DNA of 64,000 bases from NCBI RefSeq assembly GCF_024648885.1, contig NZ_JANBBF010000010.1, positions 496,001 through 560,000 of the forward strand. The letters run 5' to 3'. Numbering within the stretch: position 1 is the stretch's first letter; the number at the start of each line of letters is the position of its first letter. Under the pieces are notes generated by a model that made no database searches, was not told where the DNA came from, and saw only the letters and a list, made by a program, of their open reading frames with translations. The DNA comes from Prauserella salsuginis (GTDB taxonomy: Bacteria > Actinomycetota > Actinomycetes > Mycobacteriales > Pseudonocardiaceae). Positions 44,279-54,135 of the stretch are shown one piece after another. The translations under genes were made by a program, and so were the position numbers.

Positions 44279-45340
44279 GTGAACGCCGAGACGAAGGCAG
44301 CGCCCGCGAGTCCGCTGGTCGACTGGTCCGTGGCGGCGTCGACGGGAGCGTTGTTGGCACGCGGCGGACCGTTGGTGTCCCGCGAGGAGGCCGACCGTGT
44401 GGTCGCCGACCTGCGCGACCTGACCGTCGACGCGGAGCGCTACGTCCGCGAGCTGACGGGTCTCGGCGCAGGGCTGCCGGTGCCGCCGGGGACCGTGGTC
44501 GACCGGCCCGGCTGGGTGCGGTCGGCGGCAGCGGGACTCGGGGAGTTGACGAGTCGTGCCGTGCCACCGGAACGCGCCTCGAAGCTGTCGTCCCTGGTCG
44601 CGGGCGGCGCGGGCGTGCAGACGGGGGTCGTGCTGGCGTTCCTCGGCTCGCGGGTGCTGGGCCAGTACGACCCGTTCGGCGGGCCGGACACCGACGGTGA
44701 GCTGGTGCTTGTCGCGCCGAACGTCGTCACCGCCCAACAGGCGATGAAGGTGCCCGGCAGGGACTTCCGGCTGTGGGTGTGCCTGCACGAATGCACGCAC
44801 CGGTTGCAGTTCACCGCCGTCGACTGGTTGCGCGACTACTTCGCGGCCGAGGTCGGCAAGCTCGTCAGCGGTTTCGCGGGCTCGGACGAGACGATCGCCG
44901 CCACGCTGCAGCGGCTGCCGGAGAACCTCCGTTCGCTGCGCGAATCCGAGTCCCGCGACGTGCTGGGGCTCGCCGAGCTGATGCAGTCACCCGGCCAGCG
45001 CGAGGTCTTCGACCGGCTCATCGCGCTGTCGACACTCCTCGAGGGGCACGCCGACTACGTCATGGACGCCGTCGGCCCGGACGTGGTGCCGAGCGTGGCG
45101 ACGATCCGCAAGCGGTTCACCGAGCGGCGCAAGGGCGGCGGCCTGCTCGACCGGCTGCTGCGGGCGCTGCTCGGCGTCGACGCCAAGGTGCGGCAGTACG
45201 AACAGGGCGCCGCGTTCACCAAGCACGTCGTCGGTGCCGTGGGCATGGCCGGTTTCAACGCCGTGTGGACCTCGCCGGAGACCCTGCCGACCCGCGCCGA
45301 GATCAAGGACCCGCAGGCATGGGTGCGGCGGGTCCACTGA
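44279..45340 (+). CDS. DUF2342 zinc-dependent metalloprotease-like protein
   Basis: Actinobacterial protein of the DUF2342 family (often named 'zinc-dependent metalloprotease' or 'coenzyme F420 biosynthesis associated'). It has a zincin-like motif LHECTHRLQF and a downstream EGHADYVMDAVG supplying the third ligand region. Length is 353 residues; no signal peptide, so cytoplasmic. The substrate is unknown. The GTG at 44279 lies eight bases after TAGCGT with no ribosome binding site (leaderless). Its 3' end overlaps tilS by 22 bp. Placement next to dacB and tilS is conserved in actinomycetes. Confidence 0.88.
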   Translation: MNAETKAAPASPLVDWSVAASTGALLARGGPLVSREEADRVVADLRDLTVDAERYVRELTGLGAGLPVPPGTVVDRPGWVRSAAAGLGELTSRAVPPERASKLSSLVAGGAGVQTGVVLAFLGSRVLGQYDPFGGPDTDGELVLVAPNVVTAQQAMKVPGRDFRLWVCLHECTHRLQFTAVDWLRDYFAAEVGKLVSGFAGSDETIAATLQRLPENLRSLRESESRDVLGLAELMQSPGQREVFDRLIALSTLLEGHADYVMDAVGPDVVPSVATIRKRFTERRKGGGLLDRLLRALLGVDAKVRQYEQGAAFTKHVVGAVGMAGFNAVWTSPETLPTRAEIKDPQAWVRRVH

Positions 45341-46374
45341 CCGCGTCCGGCCGGAGCGGGTTCCACGCCGTCGCGGCGGTCCGCAAGGCCGTCAGGGAGT
45401 TCATGCGAACGTTGCCGGAGTCGGCTGCGGAATCGCTGTGCGTCGCGGTCTCCGGCGGTGCCGATTCGCTCGCGCTCGCCGAGGCGGCCGCCTACACCTG
45501 CCGGAGCCTGCCGGTGACGGCGCTCGTCGTCGACCACGGACTGCAGACCGGCTCCGACGAGGTCGCGGAGAAGGCGGCCGCCACGGCGCGGGAAATCGGC
45601 GTGGGTGAGGTCCGGGTGCTGCCGGTGTCGGTGTCGGGGCGCGGCGGTCCGGAGGCGGCCGCGCGCAGGGCCCGGTACGCCGCGTTGCGGGAGGCCTCGG
45701 CGGGTGCGCCCGTGTTGCTCGGCCACACTCGCGACGACCAGGCCGAAACGGTTCTGCTGGGGCTCGGCCGGGGTTCGGGGCCTCGTTCGATCGCGGGCAT
45801 GCGCCCCTACGACCCGCCGTGGGGAAGGCCACTGCTCGGCCTGCCGCGGGCGACGACGAGGGCCGCGTGTGACGAACTCGGCATCGTGCCGTGGCAGGAC
45901 CCGCACAACTCCGACAGCCGCTACCGGCGCGTGCGGATCCGCGAGGAGGCCCTGCCGATGCTCGAGGACGTGCTCGGCGGCGGTGTCGCGGGTGCGCTGG
46001 CGCGGACGGCCGCGCAACTGCGCGAGGACGTCGACGTGCTCGATGACCTGGGAGAGGAGCTGCTGGCCGCCGCGCGTGGCGACACGTACGGCGGCGCGGA
46101 CGTGGGCCGACGCACCGCGCCGGAACTGTCGGTACCTGTCCTCGAGTCCGCCCCCGGTGCACTCCGGCGGCGTGCGCTGCGGAGCTGGCTGCTCGGCGCC
46201 GGAGTGCGAGAGCTCACGGACGCGCACCTGCGGTCCGTCGACGCGCTCGTCGCCGATTGGCGGGGTCAGGGAGGCGTATGGCTGCCGGGGGATTTTGAGG
46301 CGAGCCGGGCACGTGGAAAGCTCAGGGTCGAACCGGCGGCGGCCGGGATCATCACGACGTCACACCACCGCTAG
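45319..46374 (+). CDS. tilS: tRNA(Ile)-lysidine synthase
   Basis: N-type ATP pyrophosphatase that modifies C34 of tRNA-Ile(CAU) to lysidine, so that it reads AUA. The PP-loop SGGADS lies at residues 45-50 ([12 protein letters not shown]). Then [29 protein letters not shown] (HxxxDxxET family motif) and RPLLGLPRA. Length is 351 residues. ATG 45319 lies inside the end of the preceding gene, with AAGGA upstream, so translation is coupled. Confidence 0.95.
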   Translation: MGAAGPLTASGRSGFHAVAAVRKAVREFMRTLPESAAESLCVAVSGGADSLALAEAAAYTCRSLPVTALVVDHGLQTGSDEVAEKAAATAREIGVGEVRVLPVSVSGRGGPEAAARRARYAALREASAGAPVLLGHTRDDQAETVLLGLGRGSGPRSIAGMRPYDPPWGRPLLGLPRATTRAACDELGIVPWQDPHNSDSRYRRVRIREEALPMLEDVLGGGVAGALARTAAQLREDVDVLDDLGEELLAAARGDTYGGADVGRRTAPELSVPVLESAPGALRRRALRSWLLGAGVRELTDAHLRSVDALVADWRGQGGVWLPGDFEASRARGKLRVEPAAAGIITTSHHR

Positions 46375-46388
46375 AGGGGACAGCTGCC

Positions 46389-46967
46389 GTGTACGAAGGC
46401 GACATCGCCTCCGTCCTCATCACCGAGCAAGAGATCAAGGACAAGATCGCCGAGCTGGCCGAGAAGGCCGCCGCGGACTACACCGGTGGCGGTGACCCGG
46501 CGGGCGAGGGCGAGTCGAGTGGCACGGACCTCGTGCTGGTCGGCGTGCTCAAGGGCGCCGTCATGTTCATGACCGACTTCGCGCGTGCGCTTCCGGTGCC
46601 CGCGCAGTTGGAGTTCATGGCCGTCTCCTCGTACGGCTCGTCGACGAGCTCGTCCGGGGTGGTGCGGATTCTCAAGGACCTGGACCGCGACATCGCGGGC
46701 AGGGACGTGCTGATCGTCGAGGACATCGTCGATTCGGGCCTGACGCTGTCATGGTTGATGAAGAACCTGACGGCGCGCCACCCCCGTTCGCTGAACGTCG
46801 TGTCACTGCTGCGTAAACACGAGGCGGTGCAGGTCGACGTGCCGGTGAAGTACATCGGCTTCGATATTCCGAACGAGTTCGTCGTCGGCTATGGTCTGGA
46901 CTACGCGGAGCGTTATCGTGACCTGCCCTACATCGGCACGCTCGACCCGAAGGTGTATTCAACGTAG
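46389..46967 (+). CDS. hpt: Hypoxanthine phosphoribosyltransferase
   Basis: Purine salvage enzyme making IMP/GMP from hypoxanthine or guanine and [22 protein letters not shown] is the PPi loop region, AVSSYGSST the flexible loop, [14 protein letters not shown] the PRPP-binding motif, and [19 protein letters not shown] the C-terminal purine-site motif. Length is 192 residues, with a short Gly-rich insertion near residue 35. The GTG follows GAGGGGACAG and is 14 bases after tilS. Confidence 0.96.
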   Translation: MYEGDIASVLITEQEIKDKIAELAEKAAADYTGGGDPAGEGESSGTDLVLVGVLKGAVMFMTDFARALPVPAQLEFMAVSSYGSSTSSSGVVRILKDLDRDIAGRDVLIVEDIVDSGLTLSWLMKNLTARHPRSLNVVSLLRKHEAVQVDVPVKYIGFDIPNEFVVGYGLDYAERYRDLPYIGTLDPKVYST

Positions 46968-47151
46968 GGCGATCCGCTACCTGAGGTGAGCACATCGCAG
47001 CTGGTTCGGGCCACGCGGGTGAAGGCGGAACCGCGGTTCCTTCGATCGCGTCATACCGAACGCGTTGATGCGTTAACCTAAGCGAAGATCGCAGGTCGGC
47101 TGCCGAAAGGCCTGCCGTCGGCTCTGAGGGGACGTAGGGAGAGTCTGGAAG
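46968..47151 (+). promoter_or_regulatory. Promoter region of the ESX-associated module
   Basis: AT-richer than the surrounding genes. AACGC-GTTGAT-GCGTT (47059-47074) is a perfect inverted repeat, followed by TAACCTAAG, a possible -10. It is the only sizeable noncoding gap before the four ESX-related genes. Confidence 0.4.
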
Positions 47152-47517
47152 ATGGGGAACAGCAGTCACGCGGACGCGGCGGCGTTCCGCCAGGCGGCGG
47201 TCAACGGCCAGGTCGGGATCGACCCCGACCACGCCGAGACGGTGCTGAACAAGCTCCGCACCGGCAAGGACGCGGTCGAGGCGCTGATCCAGAAGGCCGA
47301 GGAGCTGTCGACCCCGCCGCAGATCGGTGCGAACCCGGTCGGCAACGCGATGGCCACCAAGTTCTCCGAGCGCGCGGGCGGCCGCGAGTCGTACGCCGAC
47401 GCACTCCGGAACCTCTACACCCAGTACGACGAGGCCGAGCAGGCGATCACCACGGCGATGCGCCGCTACCGCGACATCGACGAGGAAAACGCCCAGCCGT
47501 TCACCGGGCAGCTCTGA
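47152..47517 (+). CDS. EspC-like/ESX secretion-associated small protein
   Basis: A 121-residue all-helical protein of the size and pattern of ESX (type VII) substrates. The C-terminal helix carries YxxxD/E secretion-type motifs: YTQYD (89-93), YDEAE (92-96) and YRDID (106-110). There is no Trp-x-Gly. No signal peptide. It probably pairs with or accompanies the PPE-like protein encoded 18 bases downstream. Homology to EspC or PE proteins is inferred from features and context, not established. Confidence 0.78.
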   Translation: MGNSSHADAAAFRQAAVNGQVGIDPDHAETVLNKLRTGKDAVEALIQKAEELSTPPQIGANPVGNAMATKFSERAGGRESYADALRNLYTQYDEAEQAITTAMRRYRDIDEENAQPFTGQL

Positions 47518-47535
47518 CGCAGGGGGAAGTGAGCA

Positions 47536-49044
47536 GTGAACATCGACAACGATTCCGGTCTGATCGGTTCCGACCTCGCCGGTGACGGTGCGGCCGGGGA
47601 CGCCCCGCTGGAGGCGGGTCCCGCCCCGATCGAGTCCGGCCTCGAGGCAGGCCCCGCTCCGGTGGACGCCGGACTGCAGGGCGGCCCCGCGCCGCTGGCG
47701 GGCGTCGGCGGGGGCGTGCGGCTCGGCGAGGCGGGCGAGGTCTCCGACATCGTCGGCCGTGCGCGCAACCGGCAGGACGGCTTCGCCTACGACAGCGAGC
47801 GGGCTATCGCCGACCGTCCCAACTGGGAGGCCCACGAGAGCAAGCAGCTCTACGCCTTCGCGACGGTCAACAACGTGCCGGGCAGTGCCGAGGAGATCGG
47901 CAGCTCGTGGGGACGGCACGGCACGACGCTGCAGCAGGTCTCCGAAGACCTCTACGCCACGATCAGCGAACTCGGCACGGCGTGGATCGGCCAGGCCGCC
48001 GGTGCCGCGCAGGGCGCGCTCGTGGGCATCGCCAACTCCAGCTCGCAGGCCGCCGAGGCGGCCAGGGCGATGAGCCAGCGGCTGTCGCAGCAGGCCTCCG
48101 CCGCCGCCGAGCTGAAGAAGATGCCGCAGCCGGAGGAGTTCGACCCGGCTTCGGAGACCGCGAACATGCTGGCCATGGGTCCCGCGGCGATGGCCAAGGA
48201 CATGAAGGAGAAGTTCGACCAGGCCCGCGCGGTCAAGGCCCAGCAGGTGCAGTACCTGAACACCTACACCGCCGCGATGTCCGAGGTCGACAACTCCACG
48301 CCGAGCTTCGGGCCCGAGTCGCTGGGGCTGAAGCAGTCGACGAACTCGGGCGGTACGCACGTGTCGTCGGTCGGGGGTCCCGGCGCGGTCGGTTCCGTCG
48401 GTTCGGTCGCCACGGGTGGCCCGACGGGTGGCGTGCGCGGCGCCGAGGGCCTCGCGGCCCACGGCGGCCCCGCTCACCAGGCGGCTTCGCAGGCGCCGCA
48501 GCAGCCCGCACCGCAGGCCCCGCAGCAGCCGGCCGCACAGGCGCCCGCTCCGGGTGTCTCCGCGGCCGGGCAGGCGGCGCCGTCGAGCCCGTCGGCAGGC
48601 GGTCTCGGCGCGGTCGCAGGTGGTGCCGCGCTCGCCGGTGGCGGCGCCGCGCTCGCGGGCCGTGCGCTGGCGAAGGGCAGCAAGACCAGCGCGTCCGACA
48701 AGGAGCAGCACGACGAGGGTGCGACGTCGGCGCAGTCGCAGCAGGCGGCCCAGCCCGCGGCGTCGGTGCAGCAGCCGCAGAACTCGGGTATGCCGGGCGC
48801 GGGCGGCGTCATCGGTGGCCGCGAGGCCGCCGCGATGGCCCCTGCCGCCACTCCGATGGGTGGCGGTGGCATGGGCGCCGGCGGTATGGGTGCCGCGGGC
48901 GCCGCCGCGGGTAATGCCCAGGGAGAAGAGGAACACACGCACGCGTCGTTCCTCATCGAGGCCGACCCGGACGACGTGTTCGGAGCGAACCAGGCGACGG
49001 CACCGCCCGTGCTCGGCGCCTGGGGCCCGGACGACGAGGAGTGA
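47536..49044 (+). CDS. PPE-like ESX substrate
   Basis: A 502-residue PPE-domain-like protein. The N-terminus has three near-repeats of EAGPAP(I/V)xxGL. The helical core (about 95-260) has a WxG at Trp150-Gly152 within TAWIGQAAGAAQGAL. The second half is disordered and rich in Ala, Gly, Gln and Pro, ending in HTHASFLIEADPDDVFGANQ and TAPPVLG, a C-terminal motif I associate with Pseudonocardiaceae ESX-associated PPE proteins. Two EspG-type chaperone genes follow at once, matching the known need of PPE proteins for EspG. The GTG at 47536 has GGGGGAAG upstream. Confidence 0.82.
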   Translation: MNIDNDSGLIGSDLAGDGAAGDAPLEAGPAPIESGLEAGPAPVDAGLQGGPAPLAGVGGGVRLGEAGEVSDIVGRARNRQDGFAYDSERAIADRPNWEAHESKQLYAFATVNNVPGSAEEIGSSWGRHGTTLQQVSEDLYATISELGTAWIGQAAGAAQGALVGIANSSSQAAEAARAMSQRLSQQASAAAELKKMPQPEEFDPASETANMLAMGPAAMAKDMKEKFDQARAVKAQQVQYLNTYTAAMSEVDNSTPSFGPESLGLKQSTNSGGTHVSSVGGPGAVGSVGSVATGGPTGGVRGAEGLAAHGGPAHQAASQAPQQPAPQAPQQPAAQAPAPGVSAAGQAAPSSPSAGGLGAVAGGAALAGGGAALAGRALAKGSKTSASDKEQHDEGATSAQSQQAAQPAASVQQPQNSGMPGAGGVIGGREAAAMAPAATPMGGGGMGAGGMGAAGAAAGNAQGEEEHTHASFLIEADPDDVFGANQATAPPVLGAWGPDDEE

Positions 49045-49050
49045 TGACCT

Positions 49051-49845
49051 TTGGCGGAGCGGCTCACGCCACTGGAGTTCGATTTCCTGTGGGAGTCGTT
49101 CGGCGCCGGTGAGCTGCCCTATCCGCTCGAGGTTCGATCGCACGGGGAGACGCTGGAGCAGCGAGCGACACTGCGGGCACAGACTCTGGCCCAGCTGGCT
49201 GCGCGGGGGCTCGTCGACGAGTCCGGCAGGCCCGCGCCGTTGATCGAGGACTGGTTCGGGTGCCTCGCGACGGCACAGGTGAGCCTGGACTCCGTGCAGG
49301 TCGACGCACCGGACGACGAACCGCATCTGGCGATTGCGGCTGCGCTCGGACCCCAGGGCGTGCTGGTGATCTCGGACTCCGGCGGATACTCGATCGACCG
49401 GGTACCGGCCGACGGCCTGGCCAGCGCCGTGGTGGGGCTGCTGCCCGCCGAACGTCGCGGCGAGGAGAAGTCGATCACCGTCCCGCTGGAGCAGCTGTTG
49501 TCCGGGTCGGGAGTGGACTTCCTGCAGCGGCGCGGCCCTGCCGGTCCCGACGGCAAGGCGGGGCCGGACGACGACCGCAAGGCCCTCGCCCGGCTCAACG
49601 CGCAGCCGCGACTGCGGGGCGGGCAGATCGGCGCCAACGCCCGTAACCCGTCCGGTGGCCGGACGCGGATGCCGGTACTCAGCTGGTTCGACACCGAGTC
49701 GGGCCGCTACTTCACGCAGGCCAGTCGCGGCCGGGACGGCCGGGACTGGATCACCATCGCCCCCGCGGACGCTCCGACGTTGCGGCACCGCCTTTCCGAA
49801 ATGCTCGCCGGTGCGGCAGGCGCTGCGGCGACGGCGTCGCTGTGA
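49051..49845 (+). CDS. EspG-family ESX chaperone (copy 1)
   Basis: ESX secretion-associated EspG family: cytosolic chaperones that hold the tip of PE-PPE pairs before secretion. It opens with LTPLEFDFLWESFGAGELPYPLEV; the middle beta-sheet core follows, then LNAQPRLRGGQIGANARN and VLSWFDTESGRYFTQ, both shared with the next gene. Length is 264 residues. TTG 49051 is preceded by GAGGAG; it begins seven bases after the PPE-like gene's stop. Confidence 0.87.
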   Translation: MAERLTPLEFDFLWESFGAGELPYPLEVRSHGETLEQRATLRAQTLAQLAARGLVDESGRPAPLIEDWFGCLATAQVSLDSVQVDAPDDEPHLAIAAALGPQGVLVISDSGGYSIDRVPADGLASAVVGLLPAERRGEEKSITVPLEQLLSGSGVDFLQRRGPAGPDGKAGPDDDRKALARLNAQPRLRGGQIGANARNPSGGRTRMPVLSWFDTESGRYFTQASRGRDGRDWITIAPADAPTLRHRLSEMLAGAAGAAATASL

Positions 49846-49880
49846 CGGCGGGCAGGGAGAAGCGCTGACGAGGTCGGTTC

Positions 49881-50720
49881 ATGTTCACGCATCAGACGAG
49901 CACCATCGCCAGTTCCGAAATGGTCGGGAGGATCGTGACCACCCAGGAGTTCTTCAGCCCTGTCACGTTCGACTTCCTGTGGGAGCGGATGGGTGCGGGC
50001 GAGTTGCCGTACCCGCTCAAGGTCGCCTCGCACGGTGAGACCGAGAACCAGCGGCGCATGCTGCGGGACCGCGCCGAGCAGGAGATCGAGGCCCGTGGCA
50101 TCGAGGGCTCCCCGGTCGAGGGCTGGTTGGACCTGCTGGGCAGGGCGTCGATGACGGTCGATGCACTGTTCATCCCGGAGTTCCAGCATCCGCCGGTGGG
50201 GGCGATCGCCGCCTCGGACGGCAAGCAGGCGGTGCTCGCCATCCAGGACAGTGAGGGGGTGCGGCTGCGCGCGGCCTACCCCGACGGCCTGGCCTCGGGC
50301 GTGGTCGACCTGCTTCCGCAGGCGCAGCGCGGCACCGAAGCGTCGATCACGCTGCCGCTGGGCGAGGCGCTGCAGGCGCGGCCGGACCGTACCGGTGCCC
50401 TTGCGGGCAGGACCGGCGGCGACGGTGACGGTCGTAAGCGCGGTGGGTTCGCCGACCGTGCCAGGGACCCGCGGGAGGCGTACTCGCAGTTGATCGCCCA
50501 GCCGAGGCTGCGGGGCGGTCAGCTGGCAGCGAACAGCAGGGACGAGCTGGGCTACAAGCAGCGCTCGGCGGTGCTGGCGTGGTTCGACACGGCGACGGGC
50601 CGTTACCTGAGCACGTCGGCCAGCGGCAGCGACGGCAGCGAGTGGGTGACCGTGGCTCCCGCGGACGCGAAGACGCTGCGCAGCAGGCTCGGTGAGCTGC
50701 TGGCCGGGGTCGTTCGCTGA
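49881..50720 (+). CDS. EspG-family ESX chaperone (copy 2)
   Basis: Paralogue of the preceding gene, with parallel motifs in the same order: FSPVTFDFLWERMGAGELPY, then LIAQPRLRGGQLAANSRD and VLAWFDTATGRYLST. It carries an extra N-terminal stretch; ATG 49881 is used, but GTG 49935 just before the homologous region is possible. Two chaperones beside one PPE-like gene suggest they serve different PPE proteins or act as a pair. Confidence 0.87.
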   Translation: MFTHQTSTIASSEMVGRIVTTQEFFSPVTFDFLWERMGAGELPYPLKVASHGETENQRRMLRDRAEQEIEARGIEGSPVEGWLDLLGRASMTVDALFIPEFQHPPVGAIAASDGKQAVLAIQDSEGVRLRAAYPDGLASGVVDLLPQAQRGTEASITLPLGEALQARPDRTGALAGRTGGDGDGRKRGGFADRARDPREAYSQLIAQPRLRGGQLAANSRDELGYKQRSAVLAWFDTATGRYLSTSASGSDGSEWVTVAPADAKTLRSRLGELLAGVVR

Positions 50721-51035
50721 GCGGGCGCGGCCCGTCGGCCGGTGTCCGGCCGTGGCTGTCGCGAGTGGATCAGGTGATGCCGCGCACGCAGCGGGAACAT
50801 GTGCCGGGTGGTGTCCGTTGACTTATCGGTGACGGCTGCCGAGGTGGCCGGAGCCGATGCGCGGATTTCGTCGAGGACGCCCCGATGGCCCCGTTCACCG
50901 GGCGGTACCCTGATAGAACGGCATTCGCCGCGGGAGTGCGAACCGTGCACCAGCGGGAGTTGACAAGACCGTGACGGCGGAAGTCACCACCCACCGCCTA
51001 ACCAGGGAGGGTCGAGGCCTCAACGGCCGGATCTA
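50721..51035 (+). promoter_or_regulatory. Upstream region of ftsH with short coupled leader ORF
   Basis: A 315-bp gap. TACCCT (50906-50911) followed by GATAGAA is a reasonable -10. TTGACA occurs at 50960-50965 without a matching -10. A GTG-started frame of 21 codons plus stop (50971-51036) ends in TAA whose last A is the A of the ftsH ATG (TAATG). The ftsH ATG has no close ribosome binding site of its own. Confidence 0.45.
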
Positions 51036-53495
51036 ATGGACCGCAAGCGCCTGCTCAAGAACCCACTGCTGTGGATAGTCGCGGTTCTGCTGCTCTATTT
51101 CGCGTTCAGCATGCTTTTCGACGGCGACCGTGGCTACACGGCAGTGCCGACGTCGCAGGCCGTGCAGCAGATCGAATCCGGCAACGTCACCGAGGCGAAT
51201 CTCGAGGACAAGGAGCAGCAGCTCAAGCTGCACCTGTCCGAGGGCATCAACGTCGACGGCGAGAACGCCAAGCAGATCATCACGAAGTTCCCTGGAGGCG
51301 CTTCCGGGCAGCTGTACAACGTGCTGCTCGACGCCCGCACGGGCTCCGGTGACAACGGTCAGAGCATCAAGTTCGACACCACGGTCACGCAGGACTCGTT
51401 CTTCACCCAGATGCTCATCTACATGATCCCGCTCGGGATCCTGTTGCTGCTGCTGATGTGGATGATGAACAACGCCCAGGGCGGCGGGAACAAGGTCCTC
51501 AACTTCGGCAAGTCCAAGGCCAAGCAGCTCAACAAGGACATGCCGACCACGACGTTCCACGACGTGGCGGGTGCCGACGAGGCCGTCGAGGAACTGCACG
51601 AGATCAAGGACTTCCTGAGCAGTCCCGGTCGGTACCAGCAGCTCGGCGCGAAGATCCCGAAGGGCGTGCTGCTCTACGGTCCGCCCGGTACCGGTAAGAC
51701 GTTGCTCGCGCGGGCCGTGGCCGGTGAGGCCGGCGTGCCGTTCTACACGATCTCCGGTTCGGACTTCGTGGAGATGTTCGTCGGTGTCGGCGCCTCGCGT
51801 GTCCGTGACCTGTTCGAGCAGGCCAAGCAGAACGCGCCGTGCATCATCTTCGTCGACGAGATCGACGCGGTGGGCCGGCAGCGCGGTGCAGGCATGGGCG
51901 GCGGCCACGACGAGCGCGAACAGACGCTGAACCAGCTGCTCGTCGAGATGGACGGGTTCGACTCGCGCGGGGGCATCATCCTCATCGCCGCGACGAACCG
52001 TCCGGACATCCTCGACCCGGCGCTGCTGCGGCCGGGCCGGTTCGACCGGCAGATTCCGGTCGCCGCGCCGGACCTGCGGGGCCGTGAGGCGATCCTGCAG
52101 GTGCACTCCGCGGGCAAGCCGCTGGCCGAGAACGTCGACATGAACGGCCTGGCCAAGCGCACGGTCGGCATGTCAGGTGCGGACCTGGCGAACGTCATCA
52201 ACGAGGCGGCGCTGCTCACCGCACGCCAGCACGGCACGGTGATCACGGATGCGTACCTGGAGGAGTCCGTCGACCGCGTGGTTGGCGGCCCGGCTAGGAA
52301 GAGCCGGATCATCTCCGAGCAGGAACGCAAGATCACCGCGTATCACGAGGGCGGTCACGCGCTGGCCGCGTGGGCGATGCCGGACATCGAGCCGGTGTAC
52401 AAGCTGACGATCCTGCCGCGCGGTCGTACCGGCGGGCACGCGCTGATCGTGCCCGAGGACGACAAGGACTTGATGACCCGTTCGGAGATGATCGGCAGGC
52501 TGGTGTTCGCCATGGGCGGACGTACGGCCGAGGAGCTGGTCTTCCACGAGCCGACGACCGGTGCGTCCTCCGACATCGAGCAGGCCACGAAGATCGCCCG
52601 CGCGATGGTCACCGAGTACGGCATGAGCCCGCGGCTGGGTGCTGTGAAGTACGGCCAGGAGCAGGGCGACCCGTTCGTGGGCCGTGCCGCTGGGCAGCAG
52701 GCGAACTACTCCCTCGAGGTCGCGCACGAGATCGACGAGGAAGTCCGCAAGCTGATCGAGACCGCCCACACCGAGGCGTGGGAGGTGCTCAACACCTACC
52801 GCGACGTGCTCGACGAGCTGGTGGTCGAGGTCCTCGAGAAGGAGACGCTGCAGCGCCGCGACCTCGAACGGATCTTCTCGGCCGTCGAGAAGCGCCCGCG
52901 GATCACGGTGTTCAACGAGTTCGGCGACCGGCTTCCTTCGGACAAGCCGCCGATCAAGACGCCGCGCGAGCTGGCCGCCGAGCGGGGTGATCCGTGGCCC
53001 GAACCGGAACCGCCGCGGCAGCCGGAGCCCGCGCCCGTCGCGGCGCCAGCCCCGCAGTCTCCGGTGGTCGGGGAGGAACCGCAGAGCGGCGAGCTGCCGC
53101 AGCCGGGCCAGCCGCAGGGCGGGGCGCCGCAAGGTGGAGCGCCGCAGGGTGGACCGCAGGACGACCAGCAGGCTCCCGGTTCGTACAACCCGTACGCGCC
53201 GCCGTCGGGTCCGAACGGCACGCACGGGCAGAACGGTGGCCAGAACGGTGGTCGGCAATGGCCGGGACCGCAGCAGGGCGGCGGTCAGGGCCAGCCGGGC
53301 CAGCCGTACGGTCAGCAGCCGGGGTCGCGGCCCGCGGGCCCGCCGAACTACGGCGCGCCTCCCGGGTGGACGCCCGCGACGTCGCCGAACCCGCGGCCGA
53401 CGCGACCGTGGGCCCAGCCCAACCCGAATCCCCAGCCGCAACAGCGCCCACAGGACGAGGGCGGCTCCGACGAGCAGGACGGTCACCATCGCTAG
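51036..53495 (+). CDS. ftsH: ATP-dependent membrane zinc metalloprotease FtsH
   Basis: AAA+ membrane protease degrading membrane and regulatory proteins. Two transmembrane helices (about 11-27 and 123-144) flank a small extracytoplasmic domain. Walker A GPPGTGKT is at 215-222, Walker B FVDEIDAV follows, and the second region of homology ends in RPGRFDRQI. The zinc site HEGGH is at 437-441. After about residue 640 a ~180-residue Pro/Gln/Gly-rich tail follows, with [13 protein letters not shown] repeats, as in mycobacterial FtsH but longer. It leads the folate operon: folE begins 25 bases after its stop. Confidence 0.97.
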   Translation: MDRKRLLKNPLLWIVAVLLLYFAFSMLFDGDRGYTAVPTSQAVQQIESGNVTEANLEDKEQQLKLHLSEGINVDGENAKQIITKFPGGASGQLYNVLLDARTGSGDNGQSIKFDTTVTQDSFFTQMLIYMIPLGILLLLLMWMMNNAQGGGNKVLNFGKSKAKQLNKDMPTTTFHDVAGADEAVEELHEIKDFLSSPGRYQQLGAKIPKGVLLYGPPGTGKTLLARAVAGEAGVPFYTISGSDFVEMFVGVGASRVRDLFEQAKQNAPCIIFVDEIDAVGRQRGAGMGGGHDEREQTLNQLLVEMDGFDSRGGIILIAATNRPDILDPALLRPGRFDRQIPVAAPDLRGREAILQVHSAGKPLAENVDMNGLAKRTVGMSGADLANVINEAALLTARQHGTVITDAYLEESVDRVVGGPARKSRIISEQERKITAYHEGGHALAAWAMPDIEPVYKLTILPRGRTGGHALIVPEDDKDLMTRSEMIGRLVFAMGGRTAEELVFHEPTTGASSDIEQATKIARAMVTEYGMSPRLGAVKYGQEQGDPFVGRAAGQQANYSLEVAHEIDEEVRKLIETAHTEAWEVLNTYRDVLDELVVEVLEKETLQRRDLERIFSAVEKRPRITVFNEFGDRLPSDKPPIKTPRELAAERGDPWPEPEPPRQPEPAPVAAPAPQSPVVGEEPQSGELPQPGQPQGGAPQGGAPQGGPQDDQQAPGSYNPYAPPSGPNGTHGQNGGQNGGRQWPGPQQGGGQGQPGQPYGQQPGSRPAGPPNYGAPPGWTPATSPNPRPTRPWAQPNPNPQPQQRPQDEGGSDEQDGHHR

Positions 53496-53520
53496 CGAGA
53501 TCTCCGAGAACTGGTACGCG

Positions 53521-54135
53521 GTGGTCGACGAGGACAGCGTCGACGCACCGCGTGCCACGGGCCGGTCGTTCGATCAGGCGCGTGCGGAGGCCGCAGTGCG
53601 CGAACTGCTGCTCGCCTGTGGGGAAGACCCGGACCGCGACGGGCTGAGGGAAACGCCCGCGCGGGTGGCGCGGGCGTACCGCGAGATGTTCGGCGGGCTG
53701 TACAACGATCCGGACCACGTGCTGGACCGGACGTTCGACGAGAGCCACGAGGAGCTCGTGCTGGTGACGGACATCCCGTTGTACAGCCAGTGCGAGCACC
53801 ACCTGGTGCCGTTCCACGGGGTGGCGCACGTCGGCTACATCCCGAACGCGCAGGGCAAGGTGACGGGCCTGTCGAAGCTGGCCCGGCTCGTCGACCTGTA
53901 CGCGAAGCGGCCGCAGGTGCAGGAACGGCTGACGACCCAGGTCGCCGACGCGCTGGACCGCAGGCTGAACCCGCGCGGTGTGATCGTGGTGATCGAAGCC
54001 GAGCATTTGTGCATGGCGATGCGGGGTATCCGCAAGCCGGGCGCACGCACCACGACGTCGGCGGTCCGCGGGATCATGGAACGTTCGGCGACCTCGCGTG
54101 CCGAAGCGTTGCAGCTGATCAAGGGGAGCCGGTGA
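53521..54135 (+). CDS. folE: GTP cyclohydrolase I
   Basis: First step of folate synthesis: GTP to 7,8-dihydroneopterin triphosphate. Marks: [31 protein letters not shown] (zinc Cys and His), [22 protein letters not shown], and [12 protein letters not shown] with the second zinc Cys. Length is 204 residues. GTG 53521 is the only in-frame start near the homologous N-terminus; its ribosome binding site is weak and translation may be coupled to ftsH. The stop overlaps folP (GTGA). Confidence 0.95.
   Translation: MVDEDSVDAPRATGRSFDQARAEAAVRELLLACGEDPDRDGLRETPARVARAYREMFGGLYNDPDHVLDRTFDESHEELVLVTDIPLYSQCEHHLVPFHGVAHVGYIPNAQGKVTGLSKLARLVDLYAKRPQVQERLTTQVADALDRRLNPRGVIVVIEAEHLCMAMRGIRKPGARTTTSAVRGIMERSATSRAEALQLIKGSR

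Noticed and set aside
52173..53558. Long minus-strand frame opposite ftsH
   Set aside because: A shadow of the real gene: third-position G+C bias of ftsH keeps the opposite frame open; the encoded sequence is Arg/Leu/Val-biased with no domain.
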